64,000 nucleotides of DNA. Source: Hymenolepis diminuta (Eukaryota; Platyhelminthes; Cestoda; Cyclophyllidea; Hymenolepididae). The stretch is taken from contig CAADRB010000001.1 in assembly GCA_900708905.1 (NCBI GenBank), positions 2,273,831 to 2,337,830 of the forward strand, written 5' to 3'. Made by a program: the position numbers and the translations under genes. Positions 13,725-25,874 of this stretch are shown here, in pieces. Position 1 is the stretch's first letter, and each line of letters starts with the position of its first letter. Below the pieces are notes generated by a model. That model did no database searches and was not told where the DNA came from. It saw only the letters and a list, made by a program, of their open reading frames with translations.

Positions 13725-14693
13725 NNNNNNNNNNNNNNNNNNNNNNNNNNNNNNNNNNNNNNNNNNNNNNNNNNNNNNNNNNNNNNNNNNNNNNNNNNNN
13801 NNNNNNNNNNNNNNNNNNNNNNNNNNNNNNNNNNNNNNNNNNNNNNNNNNNNNNNNNNNNNNNNNNNNNNNNNNNNNNNNNNNNNNNNNNNNNNNNNNNN
13901 NNNNNNNNNNNNNNNNNNNNNNNNNNNNNNNNNNNNNNNNNNNNNNNNNNNNNNNNNNNNNNNNNNNNNNNNNNNNNNNNNNNNNNNNNNNNNNNNNNNN
14001 NNNNNNNNNNNNNNNNNNNNNNNNNNNNNNNNNNNNNNNNNNNNNNNNNNNNNNNNNNNNNNNNNNNNNNNNNNNNNNNNNNNNNNNNNNNNNNNNNNNN
14101 NNNNNNNNNNNNNNNNNNNNNNNNNNNNNNNNNNNNNNNNNNNNNNNNNNNNNNNNNNNNNNNNNNNNNNNNNNNNNNNNNNNNNNNNNNNNNNNNNNNN
14201 NNNNNNNNNNNNNNNNNNNNNNNNNNNNNNNNNNNNNNNNNNNNNNNNNNNNNNNNNNNNNNNNNNNNNNNNNNNNNNNNNNNNNNNNNNNNNNNNNNNN
14301 NNNNNNNNNNNNNNNNNNNNNNNNNNNNNNNNNNNNNNNNNNNNNNNNNNNNNNNNNNNNNNNNNNNNNNNNNNNNNNNNNNNNNNNNNNNNNNNNNNNN
14401 NNNNNNNNNNNNNNNNNNNNNNNNNNNNNNNNNNNNNNNNNNNNNNNNNNNNNNNNNNNNNNNNNNNNNNNNNNNNNNNNNNNNNNNNNNNNNNNNNNNN
14501 NNNNNNNNNNNNNNNNNNNNNNNNNNNNNNNNNNNNNNNNNNNNNNNNNNNNNNNNNNNNNNNNNNNNNNNNNNNNNNNNNNNNNNNNNNNNNNNNNNNN
14601 NNNNNNNNNNNNNNNNNNNNNNNNNNNNNNNNNNNNNNNNNNNNNNNNNNNNNNNNNNNNNNNNNNNNNNNNNNNNNNNNNNNNNNNNNNNNN
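13725..14693. other. Assembly gap (N run)
   Basis: A run of 969 N. The left edge lies inside a tandem repeat, so the true length may differ from the N count. Long open frames across it are artefacts of the N run. Confidence 0.99.
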
Positions 14694-14726
14694 TTTCACG
14701 AGGAGTTTATAGCAGTTATAATCGAT

Positions 14727-15056
14727 TCCTAAGACAAACCTTAGAAGTTGTACTGAAATTCAACTTCAAACAAATAATCTTGGCATTCTAAGGAAGGTAC
14801 CGAAATATGTAAGTAAGTTTTCACCTATTCGTATTTTCAATGATCATTTAAAATCGGACGGTTTTGCAGTTAAAGCTGAAATAGCGGGGAATATAGTGAA
14901 AAGGGAAAAGTTGAAAAATTTACATAGGTCTTCTCTAAAACCTCTCAAAATTGGAATCTGTATAAATATTTGCCTGCAAACGAACTTATGTGGTGATGAT
15001 CAACCTTTTAGAGAGAACATTTTAAAAAAATTAAATTCCCTTTATATGATTCTATG
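14727..15056 (+). other. Open frame without start codon, unrecognised
   Basis: About 110 codons are open on the plus strand, from after a TAA near 14720 to the TGA at 15054-15056, with no ATG until the last few codons. The product would be lysine-rich (for example KFSPIRIFNDHLKSDGF in the middle). It could be an internal or terminal exon of a gene whose upstream part lies in the gap, a decayed element, or chance. I recognise no family. Confidence 0.2.
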
Positions 15057-15301
15057 ATTTAGTTCAATATTCCAGTCTAATTTCTGAAAACATAAAAAAT
15101 TTTATATTTGACGAATATTAAAACGTATTAATAAGATGATTAGGGCTTATTTAAAGTATTTTGGAAATATAAAAAAATCGGTAAATAAAATGGAATAACT
15201 AGTTTGTAAATTAAAAGGATTTTAATTAAGCATTTAATAAAATAAAATAAATCAGTAAATGGAATATTATGTAATAATTTGCTATCAATAAATTAATTAA
15301 A

Positions 15302-15817
15302 TTAATATGAACTATGACTTACGTAATTTTGACTTATTCGGTCTTGACATGACGAGTATTCGATGTTAGATTTTTGCTTAGCTATCGAGGATACATTAGT
15401 TTTCGATCTGGAAACAGACCTCTTCAAAATTGTTCGGAATAACGATTCATTTCCAATTGGTGCTTTGGAATAGGAATTACTACAGGATGGAGTCTCTGAA
15501 TCGTTGAGGATTTGATCCAAGTAGGAAATATATCCAGCTGCCAATTTAAGAGTATCGAGTTTAGAGAGCTTAGTGTCACGGGGAACCCAAGGAAGGACGC
15601 TTTTCAACTCCATGAAAGCCGTCGATAAAACTCGCATTCGAGATCTTTCTCGAGCATTCGCTGCATTTCGCTGAAGTATGCTGCAACGAATTCCGGGCTT
15701 TCTTCCACGTCGTTTAACGGGTTTTGCAGATAGTGCTGAGTCGTGATTTTGTCCCTCTTTTGATAAAAGCGATTGATTTCGGTATTTTGACGCATGTGCT
15801 ACATCGAAATTATCCAT
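15302..15817 (-). CDS. TCF21/musculin-type basic helix-loop-helix transcription factor
   Basis: This single-exon frame encodes 171 residues from the ATG at 15817. A TTG-initiated extension to 15850 is possible in frame but lacks an ATG and is closed by TAA just upstream. After a short basic stretch (KRRGRKPG, residues 35-42), residues 50-103 form a full bHLH domain. The basic region [13 protein letters not shown] keeps the E-x-x-R pattern that contacts E-boxes. The loop [14 protein letters not shown] is the hallmark of the TCF21 (capsulin/pod-1), musculin and related class II bHLH factors. Such proteins pair with E-proteins and bind CANNTG in the nucleus, often in mesoderm and muscle development. 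The C-terminal tail is serine-rich and lacks the conserved NLTWPF-type segment of vertebrate TCF21/musculin, so exact orthology is open. A CCAAT cluster lies just upstream. Confidence 0.88.
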   Translation of the reverse strand: MDNFDVAHASKYRNQSLLSKEGQNHDSALSAKPVKRRGRKPGIRCSILQRNAANARERSRMRVLSTAFMELKSVLPWVPRDTKLSKLDTLKLAAGYISYLDQILNDSETPSCSNSYSKAPIGNESLFRTILKRSVSRSKTNVSSIAKQKSNIEYSSCQDRISQNYVSHSSY

Positions 15818-15846
15818 TTTAGTGCCGAAAGGAAATTTTGCGGCGC

Positions 15847-15949
15847 CCAATTAGATAAATATTCGGAGATTATTCGTTTTAGCCAATGGGAGAATAGCAC
15901 GCATAAGGCCGACATGCGATTGGTTAACAATTTAAGATATGTAACCAAT
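15847..15949 (-). promoter_or_regulatory. Four CCAAT-type boxes upstream of the bHLH gene
   Basis: CCAAT occurs on the plus strand at 15847-15851, 15883-15887 and 15945-15949, and its complement ATTGG at 15919-15923. Spacing is 36, 36 and 26 bp. The cluster starts about 30 bp upstream of the bHLH ATG and reaches to about -130. Clustered CCAAT boxes with about 30-bp spacing are typical of NF-Y-bound promoters. The most proximal box may be in the 5' UTR. A TATAAAAG at about 16024 faces the other way (plus strand). Confidence 0.5.
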
Positions 15950-17778
15950 CACGACAATGTGGATTATCTACAAGTTCAGAATCGTGTAACTGGATTGAAA
16001 TATACGCCATTATTATAAGTAATATAAAAGGACGAATTATCACATTGTCTAACTAAAGGGATTGTCTACTTCAGGAATTGTTGTGTTCAAATTAAACAAT
16101 ATACAGTTCATTATTTTTTATTAATTGTTAAGTATAATGCTGTTCCCTAAGCAGAAAATGGCATTTTGCATGAATTCATTTTTTAATTAATTTTTGCTTC
16201 TTCCACAGAGACTGTTTATTGTTTTGGATGTCAAATCCACATAAATCCCGAATGTAAGTCAAAACTCTCGGTTGGACGATGACTAATTCCTGATGATCGA
16301 TAATTCCCACACGTTTCGAATCGATAACATTATTTGGCTTTAAAATTCTGTATATATAAGCTTTTAATTTCTTACATGGTATCTAATTTATGTTTGAAAA
16401 ATATAGAATATTTATGATAAAGTAGGGTCCTCGGCAGATTACTATTTCACTTGTATCAAAGCCGTTCGGAGGTTGTTAAATCAGGTAGAAGGCACAGATT
16501 ACAGTTCTTGATTAAGATAGAAGTGTTCTACGAAGTGAATTTGGTTTAGAATAATTGGTGATATACCTCTAAGTGTATCGTACTTGATGAAACTGAGTTT
16601 TGCTAATTAGAAGAAGCATTTATTTATGTACTCTTAAATTCCCTTCACATGAGCAAGCAAGAAACAGATTTTTTCAAAACTATTTAATAGTCTACCTATA
16701 AGAAAGTATAATATGGTAATATTTTTTATTTTTCCCATATTTCCTTTAGCTGCTACTTATGACATCGGTAAAAATTAGTCACCTCTCCTGCATCATAATT
16801 ATTTCATAATTTTGATGATGTCCGTTTGAGACCTTGTTAAAAGTCCTTCACGAAGGAGGTAGTTTATGTCCTTATTGTCAGTCGGTTAAGAACAATTATC
16901 CTGTTAACTTAATTAACTAATGCTCTTGACGAATTTGATCAACGTATTATTTTCTTAAATGGATATCCTACGTTCGTCAGGGGTAATTTTTCTGTATGAA
17001 ATGAGTTCAATCTCTTGATTCCAGTACCTTACAACGCTTCTAATTATGAAACATCAAGAAAAATTTCAATGAGGTTTGGGAACTTTAAATACACTCCAAA
17101 ACTCGATTGTTTCAAAACTTTTATGATTATTAGATTTATACGAAATACCTTTCAATATAAAAAAAACGGTAATTTACATACTAATATGACAAGGCATCTA
17201 TATACTATTCAGAAATGCGTATCCTAAACGTGTATCAATTAGTTCATTAGAATTATAATAATTATAAAGCTGAAAACTCAAAAAACACCTGGTGAAATCC
17301 GTGGAAAAACTACTGGTAGAAGTTAAATAGATAGATAACTATCCATGTATCGTCTGATTGGTTTGCTTGATACCATGTTTGTTAAAACATATTTCAATAA
17401 TTGATTTTAATAACATCTCTATTACGAAATTAGCAAACTATTTACTATTCATGTTCGTTTACGTCATGTTTATTTGCACTTCTGCATTCGTAAGGTTACC
17501 TTCTGAAACACACACTCATTTGTTTTGTTCGATTATCATGGCATTTTCTAGAGATCACTTCATTAAGGGTGAAAATTCATTTTTTCATCACTCCAAAGAG
17601 TGATTAATTGAGTTGATTGTCCATGATCTCCAGTCGCAAACTGAGATATTGGACAGAGCACAAAACCCTGCCATGAAAAATGAGCCGTACGAGGGAGAGA
17701 CGATGATTGAATACAGCTTAATCGGCGTGATTGAAATATGAGTAGCGAGAAAGCAGGTGATGATTGGACAACTGAAAA

Positions 17779-17823
17779 GGGGGGGGGGCGATAAAAAGGG
17801 GATGAGGGGAGACGGGGCTAGGG
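17779..17823 (+). other. G-quadruplex-forming sequence (five G tracts)
   Basis: Five G runs (10, 4, 4, 4 and 3 G) are separated by loops of 9 (CGATAAAAA), 4 (ATGA), 4 (AGAC) and 3 (CTA) bases. This fits the G3+N1-7 quadruplex pattern for the last four tracts. It sits in a locally GC- and CpG-richer patch (about 17680-17940) that otherwise resembles no gene. It is exceptional in a window where G runs of four or more are rare. Confidence 0.75.
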
Positions 17824-20800
17824 TGATAATAGTGAATCTATAGAGTGAAGTGAGAGGGGAGTCCGACAACGCGATCGCTTCTCCAATTACAACAGGGTGG
17901 CCGTGGTTGCATATTCTCGCGCTTTTCATTCACAGACTGCAACAGGATTAGATTTTTCTTTTTTTACCGAAAGTGCTGATCCAATGCGCACAGAATACAT
18001 ACGGTCACTCGTATTGATGCGTTTGAACATGTTCGTATTTTATCTCAGTTATAAAGAATGTATACATTTCATTTCATTTAGTGTATTTTTTAAATTAACG
18101 GCTCATCAAGTGTTTGATGACTTTTGATTGAAGTTTTTATGATTAACCATAACAAAGTGCGCACTCCATTCAGGCGAATGCTTTCAAATATAAACCTGAC
18201 CAATTTACAACAGGTTAATTTGAAGTATTCACTAAATTTTGTTTACACATTTTCACATTTACATCTGCGCTTTATAGTGAAATAAAGTCGTACGGATTTT
18301 ATTACTATTCATAATTAATTTCAATGTTGGTTCCAATGTACGGGATAAGATCCTTCACCTGAATACTAGAATTGATTCCCTTCTAAGCATTGAAAATTAT
18401 GTCTTGTAGGTTATGAGTCATCCTGCTGAATTCCATACGTCCTGAAACTGACTTAATCAGAAAATCGATTTTTTTACACTGCAGTCTGTAATTGCTATTC
18501 CCACGCGAATTCTCATTCTCTCACTGGAAAATGAATTTCAGTATAAAATGTATAAAAATGATTATTTTCAGAATAAATGTTCCTTTTCGTGTAAGATGAG
18601 CTGTGCATTAGAGGGATAGAATCTCTTATGACGGGTACCGTTGTCAGGTTCAATGATGGAAACTGAGACAACCTATTTTTCGACTAAATAAATATCTGAG
18701 TAATGAAAAACAATATGTACTCATAGCGGAGGGCGTTACTATGGTCTATAGACTGTGATATATCATTTACTTTATGTAAATCTAGGAAGAACACATAAAT
18801 GCGTAAACTACAATTAATTAAAGCAAAATATGATTGATATATTTATGAGACTCGATCAAGTGAGGCGCGGGGTTAATTAAGCTGTATCGGAAAACAAATG
18901 TTGACTTAATAGGGCTAGGTATTAACCAATAATTCTTTAGCTGTTCATGTGTGGAGTAAAATACAATCCAACTAAAACAGCCATACTTCTGTGTTGAATG
19001 TCAGAAAATCAGAGCAAAACCTGTTTGCATCTTAACAACGTAGAAACAAACCTTTTATCCCCGCCGAAAGGCAATAAATCAAGTCTGAAATTGTTCCCGT
19101 TTAGGATGGAAACGGAACACATGCGAACATAGTCTTTTTTACTTACTCTTCCAAATATATTTAAGATTTTGGGCACTTTTGAAAAACAAAAGGTCTTTTT
19201 CGTATGATAATGAGTTGATTAGCGCAAACTCAGTGATATTTACTTCTATTTTTAATATCCTCGGAAAAAGCTGAACGGATCTATTTCTAAAATAACTAAT
19301 TTTGGAAGAATGTTTATATTAATTCCAGTTAGTTTAGCAACTGCTTTTTAATTAAAAAAAGTTACTCTTGAACAAAGTGGTATCAGATGATCCTTACCTT
19401 AAGCAAATTCTTGATTTATCAAATTGTCCATTTCTTACAATAATAAGTGGTCCAGTACTTATCCTAATGTCTTGAAACTCGATTTTAAGGACCTACCTCC
19501 AAGATTAGTAAATGAGCTAATATTTTTTCGGAGAGTTTAGCGATAAGTTGATTGCATTGGATAGTTGATCATGCCATTTCGAAAAATCAACTTCTTCTAA
19601 CAATTTAGGGAAGTTAGTCGATATAAATTTAAATATAATGACTCTTAAGGGAGTTTTAGCAGGAATACTAACTTCTGGATATTAGATTATGATCCTTAGC
19701 TATTATGCAGATTATGATCTCAATCTTCCACTAAGTCTTCGCAGTGACAACTAGACAGAAGAGAAGACAGTGATAACTAGTAGATCTATTAATAGAAAAA
19801 TTTGAAGCTAGAAGCAGACAGATCAAGGAGATGAAGTGGTTTGAGAGGTTGGTATGTGTATCTATCTGTCAGAAAACTATAAAGATAAATATGCGTCGAT
19901 GGCATCTAGCGTATAAATCAAATAATATTCTGATAACTTTAAAGTTATTATGGGATAAAGCGACTGCGTATAGAAGAAAGTGGTCATGCAACCGCAATTC
20001 TTAATTTTTGTGATGCCTGATGTGTACTTCCATATAATTATTTTAAATTCCAGGCTGTTCTAAGACATTGACAATTAATATATCCATGAATATAGCCTTT
20101 AGAACCGAACACTGCAATTTAAAGATGGAAATGAACGTCAGAGCACAGAGAGGGTAGTCGTAATGTTTTGCAATCTTGTACTTGAATGTGACAGCTATTT
20201 ATTCTATCATCAAATTCTTATCCTCCACACAATCATTAGGTAAATGGATTTATTATTTTATGGGACTTTAGACATCCAGAAATGAACACTTAAAGCTGTC
20301 GGTGTTCCTGAGGTTTGTGAAACATGGATCTCCGTAATACCCTCTGTGAACATTCATACAAGCTTAATTTCTTCTCAGAATTAGAGCTTGAAAACTAATT
20401 CCATGGATAGGGGATTTTTAGTTGCTTACGTTTTATCGGGGTACGAAAATGCATTTAGGGTCATGATTATGTAACATATCCTAACCGAGGTCATTTTGAA
20501 TATGTCCGTAATCCTGATAGTCCAAATTTATTCTATCAAGGCATGAGAACAGGCTGAACGACACGAGGACACAGGACGAAATCCTTTAGAATGGTTACAT
20601 TTCACCATGGGAAAACATACCTGACTGAAAATTGAATAATCATGTCACATATATCATATCGGTTCAAATCAATTGGAAATTTAATCATATTTTGTAAAAG
20701 GGCAGTGTATTTATATCCTAATTAGTAAACATAATCTAGTTGACAAGTTGATAATTTACATCGCTCTTTTATTTTAAATATGTCAACTTTTAGACAATAA

Positions 20801-22215
20801 AATTTATTTGCGATTTTCTAGCTCTTCTACTGAAAAATATGAAGTAATATTAGTATAAGGGATTAGAAATTTGAAGAGGTTTTTTCCATAATGAGCGTAA
20901 ATTCTAAAGGAAAACGAACATTCTATTTCACTCAAAACCATTACTTACTGAAAATTTCCTAAAAATTTATATGTTTTTCCTGAATTCCGTTGATAAGAAT
21001 AAGGAACTTGCGTTCTTATGAAAAATGTAAGGTGTTAGGATATGCAGAACTTTCAATATTATGAAAATTTAAGAAGTTCGGGACTTTCATTTTATTTACA
21101 GTATAGTTACTAAGGATATCTTATCCTTTAGTGCTTGACAGCTTGAGGCATATGATAGCTTCAACTGAGGATGAAACGTAGTTTAAAGGTTGCTGAATAA
21201 AATACCTCCCTGAATTTTGGTCATCATGGTTTGCACTTTTTATAGCTTCTCAGTTGCCCTTTATCAAGCTACAGCTACTCAGACTCAAAGAAGAGGAAAA
21301 GAGAAGACTTATAGCTCAGACGACCGTTTACTGTCAATTAAATAAATTTACTACTATTGACTTGAAAATATGATAAATAATTGGCTGTCCAGTCAGCCAA
21401 TAATTGCAGCGACGGCTTCTCCACACACGTGGTCTTACGTATCGTGGTGGGAGCATGGCCACCCAATAATCGATGAAGCTTGCATGTTTCTCTCGAGTGC
21501 AACGAAAATATCTGATTAGGCGTAAAAACTATATTTACATATTATCTTAGTTGGTTATTATACAAACCAGATATGGTTTGTTAGAAAGTTCAGGAAAGCA
21601 TGCATCTCGATTTGTCACAGATTTAAACTGAAAGGATCACACATAGAGGTTTGTCTCGTTGGAAATATTGAATATGTCGATGACCTGTACATGATCTAGT
21701 AATTTAAGTGTTGGAAAAGAGTTGTTCGATAAAATCACGCGAGCTTTAGATAGGTATGATAAGCAGATGAGAATAAATAAAATTCTGGGGATGCTGGAGA
21801 GATACAGACACGAAATGACCACCTGTTGGAAACAATAGAATTCAAAAAGCAAACTCCCTGACATAACTAGAAGTTGCAAATTAGTGCAGATGGGACAGTC
21901 ACCGAAAATGCAACATATAACACCTCTAATATAATTACAGCTAACAATCTCAAAATTTCCAGCAGCAGAAATGAACGAGATTTTACATTTTTATAACGAT
22001 ATCCTGCTACTCCAGACAAATTGTGCACTGCACAAGGTTATCCATTATTTCGAAATAACAATTTATTTAGCGTTATTTACAATAAAAAGGGAGGAAGACA
22101 CACAATAAATGTTAGAATTGTCAAGGAAAAATGTTTAATAATTTTTATGCTTTCGTTTTCCTTCTGACAGCCTCTAGAGCCAAATGGAAACGCCAAAGGC
22201 TCCGACTATTTTAAC

Positions 22216-22368
22216 ATGTCCTTAATAATCAATAAACTAAAAAGCAAGGCTTATCGAGATTTTCGTAGAACCAATCCTCTATTACAACCTTTCCACAATA
22301 ATACTAACGGTATCTTCCTACTACTGCGTAAAGGTCGATCTCAGAATTATACTCCTGCAGAACCATGA
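22216..22368 (+). CDS. Hypothetical 50-residue ORF overlapping the next one by ATGA
   Basis: Open from ATG at 22216 (MSLIINKLKSKAYRDF...) to a TGA at 22366-22368 that overlaps the ATG of the following ORF in an ATGA arrangement. The frame stays open further upstream to about 22168, just after a CTTCTGACAG that could be a splice acceptor. A GTAAAG...CCTGCAG pair inside would make a 33-bp intron, but joining it puts neither ORF in frame with the other. No family recognised. Confidence 0.2.
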   Translation: MSLIINKLKSKAYRDFRRTNPLLQPFHNNTNGIFLLLRKGRSQNYTPAEP

Positions 22369-22565
22369 CATGTGAAGAGCTAGATCGGTGGAATCATCTG
22401 GCAAATACTGCAGCCAAGCTTCAACAAAGAAAACTTCACCTTCGGGCTGCTCTGAAAAGTCTTTCCAATTCTTTTGAATCTTCGAATTCCGATGAGAATA
22501 TAAATAGCCTACATAAAGTCATGGCAAGGCAAATCCACCGGACGCCAAGGAAATCCTTGTTTTGA
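22365..22565 (+). CDS. Hypothetical 66-residue protein
   Basis: ATG in a fair context (GAACCATGA) opens 66 codons ending TGA. The predicted product is helical and rich in Leu, Lys, Arg, Ser and Asn: residues 5-33 (ELDRWNHLANTAAKLQQRKL onward) look like an amphipathic or coiled-coil helix, followed by a Ser/Asn linker and a basic tail (RTPRKSLF). CCTGCAG just before AACCATG could be a splice acceptor, cis or trans. I do not recognise the family. The residue mix is more protein-like than the random open frames nearby, but the length is compatible with chance. Confidence 0.3.
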   Translation: MTCEELDRWNHLANTAAKLQQRKLHLRAALKSLSNSFESSNSDENINSLHKVMARQIHRTPRKSLF

Positions 22566-25388
22566 CCAGGTTGTCATGACTAAAATAGTCAACGACGTAA
22601 ATCCTAGGCTCTAATACTGTAAATCTCCATCTTTATGGAATTTGAGTGGAAACAATGAAAACTATATACGAACATTTGCCGAAATGGATGCAATGCTCTT
22701 GCGCTGTTGACGGGATCATTCTTCCTCTGGCGCAGTTATTAACTAGGAATTCCAGTATTCAATTTCCAGTTTTTCTAAGTCTTGTAGATGGCAAGGATGT
22801 TTGAAATGACACGTCCAAGAATGTCAGATTTAATACTGAAATCGATTTCATTGTGAGTCACTTCAAAAGATAATCTGAAAAATAGCATCATATGTTACTT
22901 GGGCTGAGAAGAGAAGAAAAACTTATCCCGAATCCCATGGACCAAATCTCCCTACCCTTTCCCGAAAGTACTTCCCCTCTGCTCTATCTACACATTCGCT
23001 CTTTCAATTGGTATATTGTATATCATCTGTACTAAAGAGATTAGTTAAAAAGCACATTTGAATGCAAATTTCTTTTTTTTAAACTAACATCCATTGCAAC
23101 TCTCATTCAAACACCTTCAAGTATGAGATCTGAATGGCCTAATTTCTTTCAGTTAGCTTACTTTTTCTTCCTTCTCTCTTTATTGGAGACGCTTTTTAAG
23201 CTATTCTTCTTCCCATTCAATCAGTTATATGACCCTGAACATTAACTGATTACAAAAATTTGATGGAATGGGCTAAGTAAAACGTTATTTCGTGAACCTA
23301 CTGGAGTTAGGTTATACTGACAGCATTTATAAGTACTTTGCTTTAAAAAACGTCTTTGATTTAATGACTTTCAAGTTATCTATAGGATTTGAATTTGGCG
23401 GTATGGGGATGAGTGTTAAATGGATCACCAAATTTACCCAAAGTTCCAGATCGATACTCGTAGTCTAGTCGCCCGTCAAAAGTCATGAAAGTTACCCTTT
23501 GAAAAATATCTAAATATAGAGAATTTTCAATAAGTTGTGCTGGTATGCAGTGAAAATTTATTTTATTAATTATTAATTAATATAATTGTATTGTAGCATA
23601 TTATGCGATCAGGCTTGATACATTAAAACAAGTAATACTGATGGGGTTAATTTTAAAGTACACCGTTATTTTTTAATTAATTTGATTAAAGGCTCCAATA
23701 TCAGGGAATTCGTTCACTTATTTTACGATTACATTATGAATATTTAAAGCTGTTTCGTTCTTTCGCGTTATTTATTTTAATCAGCTTACATAAGAAATTT
23801 TAAGTAATTGCTATTACGTCTATAAAATAAACATAACATTTTTATTTTTTAATTTCCCATGGCAGGATGGAAAAGTTCTGGGACTTTTCATCATGAGGAA
23901 ACATCTAAACACATAGGTAGTGAGAGCTCAGGAAAATAAAATATGTTTAAATTTTAAGAGGGAATTGTAGAGTAGGTAGCTGAAGTGAGAGTTAGGGAAT
24001 CAAGGGAACTTTACTTTATCTGAAGTCCGAAATTATCAGATCAACTACTGTTTAAGGTTGGAAATTCTTCTGACTTATCTTTTATTTCCGTCATCTTGCC
24101 CTTCGTATGATCTTCATATGATTTCGCAGCTATCCTCTTTTCACATAATTCCTGAAGTACCTAGCTAATTAACCAGGAAGTCGACCAGTTGGCAGATCAC
24201 CTTTGGGTTTGTAGGGATCGATCTGCCAGTGCCCTCTCATCTCACTTATTTAGAAGGAGTCCATAACAGCCTATATCTTGGCTGTTAGAAAATAAATGTA
24301 TCCAAAGTGATATCCAGAACAATAAGCTCTCAATGCCGCGAGCAGAAAACAAATCCTAAAAGTTAAGCATAGGAACGTGAAGTGAACAATATTCAAGAAG
24401 TAAAAAGCGTACAAAAACCGAACTTGAAGATTAAATTGCTGAAAAATAATTTTTGATGCCCTGATCCGGTTTCCACTCCCACTTTATCCCCTATCTTCAA
24501 TCCATACTGGGCTTCTTTAATGTGCCCTAAGTTCAGACGCTTTTCAACAATGGGGAAATTGTGAATATTTTTGCCTAAGATGTTTGCTGCGTCAATAGGA
24601 TTAGCAAAAACTGGCACCAGATCAAGATTTGTCTAACCATTTTAACGAAATAAACTGTTGTAGACAGTAGATCTCGATCAAAACCTGGCTACCAGAGAAA
24701 TGATAAGATCTCAATAAAAGGATCTATAGGCGGTCCAGCTGCGTGTGCGTGTTGACACATAGATACCTACGGGGATGTCATTCATCACACAAGACATCGC
24801 GGCAAGACACAACTGATATCTAATGAAGAAACGCAATTTATTCATTAATAGCATGTAAGTCAATAACCTAAATTTTATTTGCTGATATTATGGGCTATTT
24901 GTTGCATCAGGTAAGCTAATGAATAAGAAGACGCAACATCAAATAATGTAATAGAACGTCAAAATTAAGTAAAACACACGAACACATTGTACCACAGGAA
25001 CGTATTAATTTCAAGACCTTGCTCCTCATTGTCATTTTAATTCGTTTATTATTTTGTTTCAGTTTCCTGACTACCGCGGATTTGTCCACATACAGATCTG
25101 CCTATGGTTCATCGCTTGTTCTTCAGACACCCTAATAATTTGTCTATGTTATTTTGATCCTGTACATTGAGTCTTAATCCATTTTATCTAGTCAATTATT
25201 CACTTTACTAGGCAAGTTTGATATCCTCTTCCTCTGTTCTCTCCAGATTTCCTATCTTGTTGCAGTAAAATTCACAAGCCAACTTAGGAGACCGTTCGAC
25301 GACACTCCACTTAGGTAGATGGATAGTATCATGAAGCTTTACTAGTGAGAAACTCGATTTCTATCATCCGCTTAATCAGCCAAACAAA

Positions 25389-25475
25389 CAATGCGGTTGA
25401 CTATTCCGCTCACTCGGTATACACCGATGAGCATCGGACCTTTGACTTCACAGACGGGCATGGTAACTGCTGAGT
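25389..25475 (-). repeat. SINE-like tRNA-derived repeat, minus orientation
   Basis: Its reverse complement shows the family head: a GCAGTTACC...GCCCGTCTG block, then AAGTCAAAGGTCCGATGC in the position of the tRNA B box, then a CATCGGTG tail that ends in TCAACCGCATTG. It aligns by eye with the copy at 63041. Confidence 0.5.
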
Positions 25476-25868
25476 CCCCTTACAATAATTCCCAAGCTTG
25501 GTCGGGAAGGCGCTTTCCAGCCTTCATCCTAGGTAGTGACACTATGGAGCTTCTCCGGTGAGATTTGAATTCACCCATCGTACAAAAAGATTTCATTAGT
25601 ATTTCATTAATTTTAGTTTACTAAATTAAATTTGACTATTTAATACTGTACGTTAAAACAAAAATACTGCAAAAATACGCTCGTGAGAGAAAATCAAAAA
25701 TAAATGAGATGCAGATGCCAATCTAATCCTTACATGCTTTATACTGCCGTCATCTTGGGTGACTAAAGTACGTTAAAAAAGATGATAGGTGTAAAATTAA
25801 AGCAAAGAACAGACAACCAAAACACAAGTCCCAAAAGTATCAATCTTACTTTCATTCATCTATCTCTA

Positions 25869-25874
25869 TTTATT
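25869..25874 (-). terminator. Polyadenylation signal of the ZFAND4-like gene
   Basis: AATAAA on the minus strand, about 363 bases downstream of the TAA at 26237-26239. No closer canonical hexamer was noticed, so the 3' UTR would be about 0.4 kb. Confidence 0.5.

Larger units (their letters stand above)
16050..25860. other. AT-rich intergenic stretch between the bHLH gene and the 3' end of the ZFAND4-like gene
   Basis: No recognisable gene. Items supported separately are a G-quadruplex candidate at 17779-17823, two small overlapping ORFs at 22216-22565 and a SINE-like repeat at 25389-25475. A minus-strand open frame at about 24393-24640 and a GC-richer patch at 21370-21525 (open on both strands for about 40-50 codons) resemble no family I know. 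A near-palindrome around 24188-24227 pairs TGGCAGATC with GATCTGCCA. Confidence 0.5.

Noticed and set aside
13622..14791. Long open frames across the first N run, on both strands
   Set aside because: They consist almost entirely of X from the gap and are artefacts. The same applies to 40900-41228 in the second gap.
15604..15795. 63-codon minus-strand ORF inside the bHLH gene
   Set aside because: Different frame of the bHLH coding sequence.
17588..17929. 113-codon minus-strand ORF across the G-rich island
   Set aside because: Its Pro/Ser-rich content comes from the C runs opposite the G tracts; no domain and no conserved features.
24393..24640. Minus-strand open frame containing VFANPIDAANILGKNI and KEAQYGLKIGDKVG
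   Set aside because: Somewhat protein-like, but there is no ATG, no recognised family and no partner exon; insufficient to call a gene.
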